DNA of 12,517 bases from Syntrophorhabdus sp. (GCA_020724025.1 DYHU01000033.1:1965-14481); one strand, 5' to 3'; positions 1 to 6,914 are shown, counted from the first letter of the stretch. Notes: a model not told the origin generated them from the letters alone. Made by a program: numbers and translations.

Positions 1-94
1 CCCGTATCGTCAGTAAAGGTTACGGTTGTCGTATTTTAACTCTTTATACGTAACCGTTGCCGGTAACCGAAACGGGCTTCGTAACCGTAGCCTG
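1..94 (-). repeat. Palindromic repeat family A, copy A1 (cut by window edge)
   Basis: The reverse complement of this stretch aligns almost without gaps to about 3302-3396. The two share GGTTACGAAGCCCGTTTCG, the AACGGTTACGT arm, the matching CGTAACC arm and ACGATACGGG. The copy continues past the left edge of the window. It ends about 19 bp before the ATG of the PBP gene and explains the spurious N-terminal extension of that reading frame. Confidence 0.85.
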
Positions 95-112
95 AACCCG
101 ATTCTCCGCTTT

Positions 113-2155
113 ATGGAAAAAGCAGTTAAACTTTCTATTTTAATCACTATGGTCTCCCTTACCTCTCTCGTGGTATTTGGAGCCGCTTCCTACTTTTATT
201 TCAGTCATGGCCTCCCAAGCATTGAGAACTTAAAGAATTATCAACCCCCCACCGTTACAAAATTCTATTCAGAGGATGGAGAGCTTATTGGAGAATTCTT
301 CATAGAAAAGAGAGAGGTCGTATCATTGGAAAGGATTCCCAATCATTTAATCCAGGCTTTCGTCGCAGGCGAGGATGCTAGATTTTTTAAACATAAGGGA
401 CTGGACTACTGGGCTATTCTAAGGGCTCTTCTTAAAAATATCTTCTCAGGAGAGATAATTCAGGGGGGAAGCACCATCACCCAGCAGGTGGTCAAGTCAC
501 TTCTCCTCACCCCGGAAAAGAGCTTAACAAGGAAGATACGCGAGGCCATACTGGCCTTTAAAATTGAAAAATATCTTTCCAAAGAGGAGATTCTTTACTT
601 ATATCTGAACCAAATCTATCTTGGACACGGAGCCTATGGAGTGGCAGTGGCCGCTGAAAATTATTTCGGAAAGTCCGTCGAAGAACTGAACCTTGCGGAA
701 TCCGCCTTGCTGGCAGGGCTTCCCCAGGCTCCCAGTAAATATTCACCCAACATCCATTTTGAGCAAGCCAAGAAGAGGCAGGCCTATATTTTAAATCGGA
801 TGGTTGAAGAAGGACTCATCTCTTACGGTGAATCTCTGAGGGCATTACAGACTCCGATAAAGATCAGGGGGAAACAAAATTCGCCAATTGAAAAGGCGCC
901 CCATTTTGTGGAGCATGTGAGGAGGTATATTGAGGAGAAATATGGTAAAGATGGACTCTATAAAAGCGGCTTACAGGTTTATACCACGATCGATCTGAAT
1001 ACCCAGAACATTGCTCAGGAGGCGATTGAATCAGGGCTAAAAGAGATTGAGAAAAGACAGAAATATCCTTTGGGAGAATCCTCCTCTTCCGTCGAAGGAG
1101 CGGTGATCTGCTTCGATTTAGAGACAGGCTACATAAAGGCAATGGTAGGAGGGAGAGACTTCAAAAAAAGTCAGTTCAACCGCACCACACAGGCCCTCAG
1201 ACAGACCGGATCGGCCTTTAAGCCCATTGTCTTTGCCTCAGCCCTGGATAAAGGTTATACGCCTGCCTCCATCGTCGTTGATTCCCCGATCGTTTTCGAA
1301 TTCGGAAACAGAAAATGGAAACCGAAAAATTATGATGAGAAATTTTATGGGCCAACGACCCTGAGGAATGCCCTTGCCCACTCGATCAATGTCGTGACAG
1401 TTAAAATCGCCCGTGATATCGGAATCGATTACATCAGGGATTATGCCCGAAACCTTGGAATCTCAACTTCTCTGCACAATCATCTTGCCATGGCCCTCGG
1501 CTCTTCAAGCGTCTCCCTTTATGAATTAACGAAGGCTTATGCCGTATTCGCCCATCAGGGGAAAATCTTCAAACCCATCTTTATCCAAAAGATTCTGGAC
1601 AGGAATGGAAATTTACTGGAGGAGCATCTCCCTTTCTTTATTCCGAGAGAACCGAACGATGGGGAGCAGGTCATCAGTCCCCAAACGGCCTACCTCATGA
1701 CACACCTTTTGGAGAGCGTGGTTCAGAGTGGAACGGGTTGGAGGGCTAAGGCGCTCGGAAGACCTGTGGCGGCGAAGACTGGAACCACAGACCAATTTAT
1801 TGATGCCTGGTTCGTCGGTTATACCCATGAATTGATTACCGGAGTGTGGGTAGGGTTTGATGAAGACAAATCCCTTGGTGAAAATGAAACCGGCGCCCGT
1901 GCCGCTTCCCCGATCTGGGTTTTTTTTATGTCAAAAATATTGAAGGATAAAGAGGTTAAAGATTTCCCGGTTCCCGATGGAATTGAATTTATGAAGATCG
2001 ATCCGAAAACGGGCCAAATGAGCCTCAATAAAGGAGCGATTCTTGAGTGTTTTAAAGAAGGGACAGGGCCTACCCAGAATGTTTCTTCAACGTCAAAGCC
2101 CACCACCGATTTCTTCAAATTTGATCTGAATCTTTCTTCAAAAGACAGACAATAG
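113..2155 (+). CDS. mrcA: Penicillin-binding protein 1A-type bifunctional peptidoglycan synthase
   Basis: Membrane-anchored class A PBP that polymerises lipid II into glycan strands and crosslinks the stem peptides on the periplasmic side. Numbering from the ATG at 113 (680 aa): membrane anchor about residues 4-31; GT51 glycosyltransferase with GEDARFFKHKG (catalytic Glu about 87), GGSTITQQ and the RKIREAILAFKIE helix; transpeptidase with SAFK (Ser about 367), SIN (about 424) and KTGTT (about 555). All catalytic motifs are present. It is shorter than the about 850-aa E. coli MrcA but within the range of the family. The reading frame is open back to a TTG at 26, but those 29 codons lie mostly inside repeat copy A1 and precede the anchor, so I chose ATG 113. 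No strong Shine-Dalgarno is visible there, so the start is the weakest part of the call. Family is clear; mrcA versus ponA naming is convention. Confidence 0.95.
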   Translation: MEKAVKLSILITMVSLTSLVVFGAASYFYFSHGLPSIENLKNYQPPTVTKFYSEDGELIGEFFIEKREVVSLERIPNHLIQAFVAGEDARFFKHKGLDYWAILRALLKNIFSGEIIQGGSTITQQVVKSLLLTPEKSLTRKIREAILAFKIEKYLSKEEILYLYLNQIYLGHGAYGVAVAAENYFGKSVEELNLAESALLAGLPQAPSKYSPNIHFEQAKKRQAYILNRMVEEGLISYGESLRALQTPIKIRGKQNSPIEKAPHFVEHVRRYIEEKYGKDGLYKSGLQVYTTIDLNTQNIAQEAIESGLKEIEKRQKYPLGESSSSVEGAVICFDLETGYIKAMVGGRDFKKSQFNRTTQALRQTGSAFKPIVFASALDKGYTPASIVVDSPIVFEFGNRKWKPKNYDEKFYGPTTLRNALAHSINVVTVKIARDIGIDYIRDYARNLGISTSLHNHLAMALGSSSVSLYELTKAYAVFAHQGKIFKPIFIQKILDRNGNLLEEHLPFFIPREPNDGEQVISPQTAYLMTHLLESVVQSGTGWRAKALGRPVAAKTGTTDQFIDAWFVGYTHELITGVWVGFDEDKSLGENETGARAASPIWVFFMSKILKDKEVKDFPVPDGIEFMKIDPKTGQMSLNKGAILECFKEGTGPTQNVSSTSKPTTDFFKFDLNLSSKDRQ

Positions 2156-2199
2156 AAACCGGAATGATGGAATAATGAGAAAGGTGAAAACCCTTTATT

Positions 2200-2798
2200 T
2201 CAGGGCATGGAATTGACGGAGGGTTTATAAAGTGTGATGAAGTTTACCCTCTCAAAGTCAGAGTCATTTGAGGCGAGATTATTAATCTTCAAGTCTTCCA
2301 TAATCTGAAGTGTGAGTGCATCATTAGAAAGAAATCCATATCGCCTTTTCATTTGCTGGCTTCTCTCCAATGTCTCGAGGTTTGGAGACAAAACATCCAG
2401 ATTGAATAGGGCCATCTTTGTGGGAATGTTTTGATGGGTAACCAATTCCTTAACTATATTAGTACTACAGCGACTTTTTTCGTCATTCCCGTGAAAACGG
2501 GAATCCAGAATGTTTATGGGCTCCAAAACCCCGTAGTGTTAGGATGGACCTTTAAATACCTTACAAGATCCTTCACTTTTATTTCCGGAAGGATCGAAGC
2601 AGCCTCGACGATCATCATACGATGCGTAACTTCCTGGATGATCGCTATCGAAGTGAAGCCGTTGATCTTTCCCTCTTCTATTCGTTCCAAGAACTTTGAA
2701 CTGGCAGGATTGAGTTTGGACTCTTTAGAAAAGTGATAAATGAAAATATTGGCATCGATAAAAACCGAAGATCCATCTCTCAGATCAGAGAGGAACAT
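2200..2798 (-). pseudogene. PIN-domain (VapC-type) toxin gene, split by a small palindromic insertion
   Basis: PIN-domain proteins are Mg-dependent RNases that act as toxins in type II toxin-antitoxin pairs. The 5' part (2798-2514) encodes 94 residues starting MFLSDLRDG, with the first two acidic residues, Asp15 (FIDAN) and Glu56 (IIQEVTH), and stops at a TAA supplied by the insertion. The 3' part, in another frame and ending at 2200, holds RYGFLSNDAL and LASNDSDFERV with the remaining acidic residues. Removing 74 nt (2464-2537 or the equivalent) joins HPNT to NIVKEL and gives one 174-codon frame with Asp15, Glu56, Asp135 and Asp154/156. The start follows the antitoxin stop by one base, with GAGG upstream, so the pair was translationally coupled. 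As it stands, neither half carries a complete active site, so the toxin is probably dead. A sequencing artefact is unlikely because the interruption is a recognisable repeat. Confidence 0.88.
2464..2533. mobile_element. 70-bp palindromic element inserted in the PIN toxin gene (family B relative)
   Basis: The element is bounded by TAGT at 2460-2463 and again at 2534-2537, which reads as a 4-bp target-site duplication. It has a central hairpin, ATTCCCGT-GAAA-ACGGGAAT, and the phrase GACTTTTTTCGTCATTCCCG, close to the right half of the larger element at 8820-8951. The ends are weakly inverted (ACTAC at the left, GTAGT at the right, overlapping the duplication). It encodes no transposase, so any movement would need enzymes supplied elsewhere. 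The exact boundary is ambiguous by a few bases because the ends and the duplication share sequence. Confidence 0.82.
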
Positions 2799-2799
2799 G

Positions 2800-3006
2800 T
2801 TAGGCCTCTTCGGGTAAAAATTCTGGTGAAAGGGCAATTTCTTCGATGGTGTCGTGATTAAGTCCGCTGAACAGGCCGCTGGTGACTCTAACCGCGCTTT
2901 CTCCTCCCTCAACGGTTATCCTTACCTTCTGATGTTCATTTAACTTCAATGGAGACAAAGGTTTTAGAACACCGCCTTCATATACCGCCTCGATATTTCT
3001 TGACAT
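2800..3006 (-). CDS. DUF104 / AF2212-like antitoxin partner of a PIN toxin
   Basis: A 68-residue protein starting MSRNIEAVYEGGVLKPLSPL, the typical opening of the DUF104 (AF2212-like) family, followed by a short beta-rich segment (QKVRITVEGGE) and an acidic tail ending in PEEA. Members usually lie directly upstream of PIN-domain toxin genes and are regarded as their antitoxins. Here the stop codon is one base from the toxin ATG, which supports that pairing. I chose the ATG at 3006 because GGAGG lies seven bases upstream; the frame is open eight codons further, but that adds MNKFGGIE, which contains the Shine-Dalgarno itself. The antitoxin frame is intact although its toxin is interrupted. Family assignment is from motif recognition. 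Confidence 0.85.
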   Translation of the reverse strand: MSRNIEAVYEGGVLKPLSPLKLNEHQKVRITVEGGESAVRVTSGLFSGLNHDTIEEIALSPEFLPEEA

Positions 3007-3052
3007 TTCTATACCTCCAAATTTATTCAACTGAAAAACCCCAACAAAGGTA

Positions 3053-3068
3053 GCCGAAGCTTTTCGGC
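3053..3068. promoter_or_regulatory. Short perfect palindrome between tRNA-Leu and the antitoxin gene
   Basis: GCCGAA and TTCGGC are separated by GCTT, giving a 6-bp stem. On the minus strand it lies after the tRNA and about 47 bp before the antitoxin start. No immediate T-run follows on the minus strand; GGGGTTTTT comes about 11 bases later. It could be a weak terminator of the tRNA transcript or an operator for the toxin-antitoxin pair. The sequence alone does not decide. Confidence 0.35.
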
Positions 3069-3126
3069 AATAAGACTGGCATCCTCAACCGGACGCCCAA
3101 TAGGTCGGATGTGCATAATCTTGGTA

Positions 3127-3216
3127 TGGTGCCGAAGGGGGGACTTGAACCCCCACAGGGACTACTCCCCACTAGACCCTGAATCTAGCGCGTCTACCAA
3201 ATTCCGCCACTTCGGC
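3127..3216 (-). tRNA. tRNA-Leu, anticodon CAG
   Basis: Read on the minus strand the gene starts GCCGAAG, and its acceptor stem pairs with CTTCGGC at the 3' end, followed by discriminator A and an encoded CCA. The anticodon arm is CTAGA-TTCAGGG-TCTAG, giving anticodon CAG for the codon CTG. The long variable arm between the anticodon and T arms (GGGGAGTAGTCCC region) is the class II feature expected of leucine tRNAs. The T arm GGGGGTTCAAGTCCCCC is complete. Length is 90 nt with CCA. Confidence 0.97.
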
Positions 3217-3252
3217 CCGTTTTGACCACAGGATTGAAAAAATGTAAATACT

Positions 3253-3280
3253 ATTTTATATTTTTTTTGGTTAAAGTCAA
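3253..3280 (-). promoter_or_regulatory. Sigma-70-type promoter of tRNA-Leu
   Basis: On the minus strand, TTGACT (3280-3275) is followed after 16 bp by TAAAAT (3258-3253) in an A/T-rich stretch. The expected start lies near 3246, leaving a leader of about 30 nt before the tRNA 5' end at 3216. Position and boxes fit; no experiment supports it. Confidence 0.6.
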
Positions 3281-3300
3281 GTAATGAAAGATAGGAGGTA

Positions 3301-3441
3301 ACAGGTTATGGTTACGAAGCCCGTTTCGTAAGGCGTCAAACGGTTACGTGCAAAGAATTAAGAGACGATAAACGTAACCTTTTATTAACGATACGGGTCC
3401 CGCTAAAAGCGGGATTACCATTGAACGAAACCTATTTTCTA
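3301..3441 (+). repeat. Palindromic repeat family A, copy A2 (fullest copy)
   Basis: About 141 bp. It holds a hairpin TTACGAA/TTCGTAA, a second inverted pair GGTTACGT/ACGTAACC about 22 nt apart, and a tight hairpin TCCCGCT-AAA-AGCGGGA at 3398-3414. It aligns with A1 (reverse complement of 1-94) on the left and with A3 (5012-5100) on the right, with 42 consecutive identical bases shared with A3 (3378-3419 and 5037-5078). It has no coding potential of its own and ends about 8 bp before the ribF start codon. Confidence 0.88.
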
Positions 3442-3449
3442 ATTAAACT

Positions 3450-4379
3450 ATGGAAATCATCAAAGGGATTGAAAATTTAAAAAGACCCTTCAGGAACCCG
3501 GTCGTCACACTGGGGAATTTTGATGGCATTCATTTAGGGCATCAGAGGATATTCGAAAAGGTCGCCGATACCGCGAGAAGGATTGACGGAGAATCGGTCG
3601 TCATTACCTTTGAACCCCATCCGCTTAAAATTCTCTACCCCGAACAGTGCCCTCCTCTGCTCACCCCCTTCAGGAAGAAAATGATGCTGATGGAAAAGAC
3701 GGGGATCGAAAAGGTCCTCTGCATCCAATTCACAAGAGCCTTTTCTGAGATTTCACCTCCTGATTTTGTGAAACGTATATTGTTGGAGAAGGTTGGGACA
3801 AAAAAGATCATCGTCGGATATAACTATCGTTTTGGAAGGGGAAAGATCGGAAATGTGGAATCTCTTAAAGAAAACTGTGCGCTCTTTGGGATCGAAGTAG
3901 AGGTGGTGGAGGCGTTAATCGTGGATGGCACCGTCCTCAGCAGTTCCAAGATCAGAGAGCTCATCCGGGATGGAGAGGTTGAAAGGGCTTCAAAATTACT
4001 GGGAAGAGATTATCCCGTTATCGGGCGCGTAATCGAGGGGACCCATCGGGGGCATGATCTCGGCTTTCCCACAGCGAATCTCGAAATGACCGAGGAATTG
4101 TATCCCAAACCGGGTGTCTATGCGGTAAGGGTGGAGTGGCATCACCAGTGGTGGAATGGCTTAGCCAATATCGGATTCAATCCGACCTTCGATGCGAAGG
4201 CGCTTTCACTGGAGGTTCATATCTTAAATTTTGATCGTGAGATCTACGGCGATGAAATCCAGGTCTATTTTATCAAGAGGATCCGCGATGAGATTCGGTT
4301 TCCTTCCCTGCAAGAACTCATCGCTCAAATTCAAACCGATATCGAATGGGCCAAGGGGAATGTCTTCCGGGATCAATAG
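3450..4379 (+). CDS. ribF: Bifunctional riboflavin kinase / FAD synthetase
   Basis: Converts riboflavin to FMN and FMN to FAD in the cytoplasm. The N-terminal adenylyltransferase domain (about 1-180) shows LGNFDGIHLGHQ (21-32), TFEPHP (53-58), VGYNYRFGRGKIG (122-134) and the SSSKIRE motif (164-170). The C-terminal riboflavin kinase domain (about 185-300) shows GRVIEGTHRGHDLGFPTAN (192-210), ANIGFNPTF and the conserved Glu255 in LEVHILNFDREIYG. At 309 aa it has normal length. No good Shine-Dalgarno precedes the ATG, and repeat A2 occupies the upstream region to within about 8 bp. The 3' end overlaps the convergent lepB by 7 bp. Confidence 0.96.
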   Translation: MEIIKGIENLKRPFRNPVVTLGNFDGIHLGHQRIFEKVADTARRIDGESVVITFEPHPLKILYPEQCPPLLTPFRKKMMLMEKTGIEKVLCIQFTRAFSEISPPDFVKRILLEKVGTKKIIVGYNYRFGRGKIGNVESLKENCALFGIEVEVVEALIVDGTVLSSSKIRELIRDGEVERASKLLGRDYPVIGRVIEGTHRGHDLGFPTANLEMTEELYPKPGVYAVRVEWHHQWWNGLANIGFNPTFDAKALSLEVHILNFDREIYGDEIQVYFIKRIRDEIRFPSLQELIAQIQTDIEWAKGNVFRDQ

Positions 4380-4993
4380 ATTAACTTTGCAAACCTCCCC
4401 CACCTGACTTTATTAAAAAGATTCTGTGCATATTGATCCCAAGAGAAATAGATGATGAAGGCCTTTCCCTTCACCTCGTTGACATGGACAAAACCCCAGA
4501 AACGGCTATCCTGACTGTTATCCCTGTTATCCCCCAAAACAAATAGGTGATCTTTGGGCACCGCCACATGTTCAAACGGACCGACTGGGCCGAGATTTCT
4601 CCTCCATTCGTTTTTCATGTCGTAATATCCCCAGGGATCTTCAATCTGTTTGCCGTTGATATAGACTTTGTTCCCTTCGATATCAACTCGATCCTCGCCG
4701 ATTCCTACCACCCTCTTGATGAAATCTTTAGAAGGGTCTTTGGGATAGACGAAAACGATCGCATCTCCTCTCTGAGGGTTTTTGAATTTAAATAGTCTGG
4801 TTTCGGTAAAAGGGATTTTGATCCCGTAAATAAATTTACTGACAAGGATATGATCCCCTACCTGAAGGGTGGGCTCCATCGAACTGGAGGGGATTTTAAA
4901 AGCCTGAACGATAAAGGTTCGAATAAAAAGCGCGATCAATATGGCAATAACAATCGGCTCTAAATACTCTTTAACAAACTTTCTCTTTCCCAT
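4373..4993 (-). CDS. lepB: Signal peptidase I
   Basis: Inner-membrane serine protease that removes signal peptides from exported proteins on the outer face of the cytoplasmic membrane. It is 206 aa with one N-terminal membrane segment (about 12-32), then the catalytic box IPSSSMEPTL (Ser38), the Lys box DFIKRVVGIGED (Lys93) and the C-terminal box VLGDNRDNSQDSRFWGFV (153-169). The Ser/Lys dyad and the boxes are complete. The start has GAGGAGA just upstream. The gene converges on ribF and overlaps it by 7 bp, with no terminator visible between them. Repeat A3 sits 19 bp upstream of the start. Confidence 0.96.
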   Translation of the reverse strand: MGKRKFVKEYLEPIVIAILIALFIRTFIVQAFKIPSSSMEPTLQVGDHILVSKFIYGIKIPFTETRLFKFKNPQRGDAIVFVYPKDPSKDFIKRVVGIGEDRVDIEGNKVYINGKQIEDPWGYYDMKNEWRRNLGPVGPFEHVAVPKDHLFVLGDNRDNSQDSRFWGFVHVNEVKGKAFIIYFSWDQYAQNLFNKVRWGRFAKLIY

Positions 4994-5011
4994 TCTCTCC
5001 TCTTGAGTTAG

Positions 5012-5100
5012 AAAGAATTAAACACGACAGACGTAGCCTTTTATTAACGATACGGGTCCCGCTAAAAGCGGGATTACCGTTGGACGAAACCTATTTTCTA
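5012..5100 (+). repeat. Palindromic repeat family A, copy A3 (shortened at one end)
   Basis: Corresponds to 3352-3441 of A2 with only scattered differences and one 1-nt gap, including the hairpin TCCCGCT-AAA-AGCGGGA and the end ACGAAACCTATTTTCTA. The first 50 bp or so of A2 have no counterpart here. It fills nearly the whole gap between the lepB start (4993) and the hydrolase stop (5104), ending 3 bp from that stop. Since both genes are on the minus strand, it lies in the lepB leader or promoter region. Confidence 0.85.
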
Positions 5101-5103
5101 ACC

Positions 5104-5916
5104 CTATGCAACCATCTCCTTATACGTTTCCGGTTTCCTGTCTTTTAAAAAAGGCCATTCCTTTCTGACCCGGTCGATATTTTTGAGATCGACATCGATG
5201 AAAGCAATGCCCTCCTTCATTCCACTGGGTTTGTCCATCAATTCCCCCTCCGGGGAAACACAGAAGGATTTTCCGTAGAAGTCCTGTTTCTCTTCGCTTC
5301 CCACCCGATTGACCCTGAGGATGAATACTCCATTGGTCATCGCGTTGCTCGAAATCACTGTCCTCCATTTCTCCTGCGAGGCGAAAGCGGCCGCCGTTGG
5401 AGAAAAGATGATTTGGGCTCCCTTGAGGGCCAATATTCTGGACCCTTCCGGGAAAAAATTGTCCCAGCAGATTTGAACGCCGATCACGGCAAACTTCGTT
5501 TTAAATACAGGAAACCCAAGATTCCCGGAAGAGAAATAGAATCTCTCTTCCCAGAGGGGAATCTGTGGGACATGGACTTTTCGATAGCTTCCTAATATTT
5601 CTCCTCCCGCATCGATGACCATGGCAGAATTATAAAAGGCTTCCCCGTCCTTTTCATAAAACGGGCAGACCAAAACCACTTCATACTCTTTGGCCAATTT
5701 TTGCATCCTCATAACGGTTGGGCCGTTAGCCGTCTCGGCTAAAAGAAAATGGCCGGGGTTCATCTCTTTGGGAAACCAGTGTGTGGCAAAAAGTTCCTGA
5801 AAACAGATGATGTTGGCTCCCCGCTCCACAGCGATTTGTAAAAATTTTATCGCCTTTTCGACATTCTTCTCTTTTTCCTCACCACAAGATATCTGAATCC
5901 CAGCCAGCTTGATCAA
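5104..5916 (-). CDS. Carbon-nitrogen hydrolase, N-carbamoylputrescine amidase-like
   Basis: A nitrilase-superfamily amidase of 270 aa that cleaves a non-peptide C-N bond. The Glu-Lys-Cys triad is visible: Glu41 in ICFQELF, Lys113 in YRKVHVP and Cys150 in GVQICWDNFFPEG. The stretches FYFSSGNLGFPVF, ICWDNFFPE and ALKGAQIIFSPTAA resemble AguB, which hydrolyses N-carbamoylputrescine to putrescine in polyamine synthesis, but no other polyamine gene is nearby and beta-ureidopropionase-like or general amidase activity is possible. The start codon is TTG at 5916, supported by GGAGAGGTGG a few bases upstream; no ATG or GTG in frame fits better. Own promoter likely (5977-5948). Confidence 0.88.
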   Translation of the reverse strand: MIKLAGIQISCGEEKEKNVEKAIKFLQIAVERGANIICFQELFATHWFPKEMNPGHFLLAETANGPTVMRMQKLAKEYEVVLVCPFYEKDGEAFYNSAMVIDAGGEILGSYRKVHVPQIPLWEERFYFSSGNLGFPVFKTKFAVIGVQICWDNFFPEGSRILALKGAQIIFSPTAAAFASQEKWRTVISSNAMTNGVFILRVNRVGSEEKQDFYGKSFCVSPEGELMDKPSGMKEGIAFIDVDLKNIDRVRKEWPFLKDRKPETYKEMVA

Positions 5917-5947
5917 TAACCACCTCTCCTGTTTGAAATTTTCTGAA

Positions 5948-5977
5948 ATGCTAACAAAGTTGGTGGCAAGGTGTCAA
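5948..5977 (-). promoter_or_regulatory. Sigma-70-type promoter of the hydrolase gene
   Basis: On the minus strand a perfect TTGACA (5977-5972) is followed after 18 bp by TAGCAT (5953-5948; 4 of 6 consensus bases). The predicted start near 5941 leaves a leader of about 25 nt that carries the Shine-Dalgarno. Confidence 0.5.
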
Positions 5978-5994
5978 CCCTTCTTCGCTCTGGA

Positions 5995-6120
5995 CATAAT
6001 CCGTAATCAAAATTCGAAACCTTAGCAATATCCCTGTCATGCTGAAATTTTTTCAGCATCTATCATTTTCGATAACCCATAGATCCTGAAACGAGTTCAG
6101 GATGACGATTACGGATTATG
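5995..6120. repeat. Palindromic repeat family C: 126-bp inverted-repeat element
   Basis: Perfect 14-bp terminal inverted repeats, CATAATCCGTAATC (5995-6008) and GATTACGGATTATG (6107-6120), enclose two hairpins: GCTGAAA-TTT-TTTCAGC (6041-6057) and ATCCTGAA-ACGAG-TTCAGGAT (6083-6103). It has no open frame of note. The layout is that of a non-autonomous MITE or a paired REP unit. It lies between the divergent promoters of the hydrolase and the response regulator, outside both proposed promoters. No target-site duplication is evident. Confidence 0.8.
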
Positions 6121-6170
6121 GGCTCAGGATATTCGGAAAAACCGGAAGAACCTAAATCAGCGCTTCGATA

Positions 6171-6198
6171 TTGCATTTTTTGATAATAAATTTATAAT
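6171..6198 (+). promoter_or_regulatory. Sigma-70-type promoter of the two-component operon
   Basis: A perfect -10 box TATAAT (6193-6198) is preceded by TTGCAT (6171-6176) at 16 bp, a weak -35 box. The start would be near 6205, about 32 nt before the response-regulator ATG. A weak -35 with a strong -10 is compatible with an activated promoter, possibly autoregulated, but no direct-repeat binding site is obvious. Confidence 0.5.
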
Positions 6199-6236
6199 GG
6201 TATAAGGTTTTCATAACTCCCGGTGCAAAATCGCAG

Positions 6237-6914
6237 ATGAGAATTCTGATCATAGAAGACGAGATTAAAGTGGCCAATTTTATGAAGAAAGGGCTCGAAG
6301 AGGAACATTACGCCGTTGATACGGCCTTTGATGGAGAGTCGGGCCTCTATATGTCTGAAGTGAATGAGTACGATTTAATTGTGCTCGACCTGATGATCCC
6401 CAAAATAGATGGATTGGAGGTTTTAAGGAGAATACGGAGCAATAAAAATAATGTTCCTATTCTGGTAGTCACCGCAAAAGATACAGCCGAAGATATTGTA
6501 AAGGGGTTGGACTCCGGAAGCGATGACTACTTAACCAAACCTTTTGAATTTAAAGTATTTTTAGCCCGGGTCCGTGCCCTTTTGCGTCGTGAGAGGGTGG
6601 ATGCGGAGCCGGTTCTAAAATTGGCTGACTTAACCCTATCTCCGGTGACTCACAAGGTGACAAGAGGAGGAAAAGAGATCGAACTCACCAGCAAGGAATA
6701 TGGACTTTTAGAGTATTTCTTGAGGAATCCGAACAAGGTGCTGACGCGGACCATGATTTCCGAGCATGTCTGGGATTATCACTTCGACTCCATGACGAAT
6801 GTCGTCGATGTCTATGTCAACTACCTCAGGAAAAAGATCGATAAGGAATTCGAACCTAAACTGATCCATACCATCCGGGGAGTCGGATATATCCTCTCTC
6901 CTGACAGGCCCTGA
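6237..6914 (+). CDS. OmpR/PhoB-family response regulator
   Basis: Cytoplasmic DNA-binding regulator, 225 aa. The receiver domain (about 1-115) has the acidic pocket EDE (7-9), phosphoacceptor Asp51 in IVLDLMIP, Thr79 in VVTAKD and Lys101 in YLTKPF. The C-terminal winged-helix domain (about 127-220) has ELTSKEYGLLEYFLRNP, NVVDVYVNYLRKKID and IHTIRGVGYIL. It resembles the CusR/CopR branch of metal-responsive regulators, but I cannot assign a signal. The partner kinase follows in the same direction, separated by a 237-bp gap filled largely by repeat D. No strong Shine-Dalgarno precedes the ATG. Confidence 0.94.
   Translation: MRILIIEDEIKVANFMKKGLEEEHYAVDTAFDGESGLYMSEVNEYDLIVLDLMIPKIDGLEVLRRIRSNKNNVPILVVTAKDTAEDIVKGLDSGSDDYLTKPFEFKVFLARVRALLRRERVDAEPVLKLADLTLSPVTHKVTRGGKEIELTSKEYGLLEYFLRNPNKVLTRTMISEHVWDYHFDSMTNVVDVYVNYLRKKIDKEFEPKLIHTIRGVGYILSPDRP

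Noticed and set aside
26..112. N-terminal extension of the PBP with a TTG start
   Set aside because: These codons lie mostly in repeat A1 and precede a normal membrane anchor; ATG 113 fits the family better.
2186..2206. CCCT/AGGG pairing after the PBP gene as a terminator
   Set aside because: The stem is only 4-5 bp and no T-run follows.
2431..2736. A 101-codon frame on the plus strand opposite the PIN toxin
   Set aside because: It is the antisense shadow of the toxin plus the insertion; the minus-strand halves carry recognisable PIN motifs.
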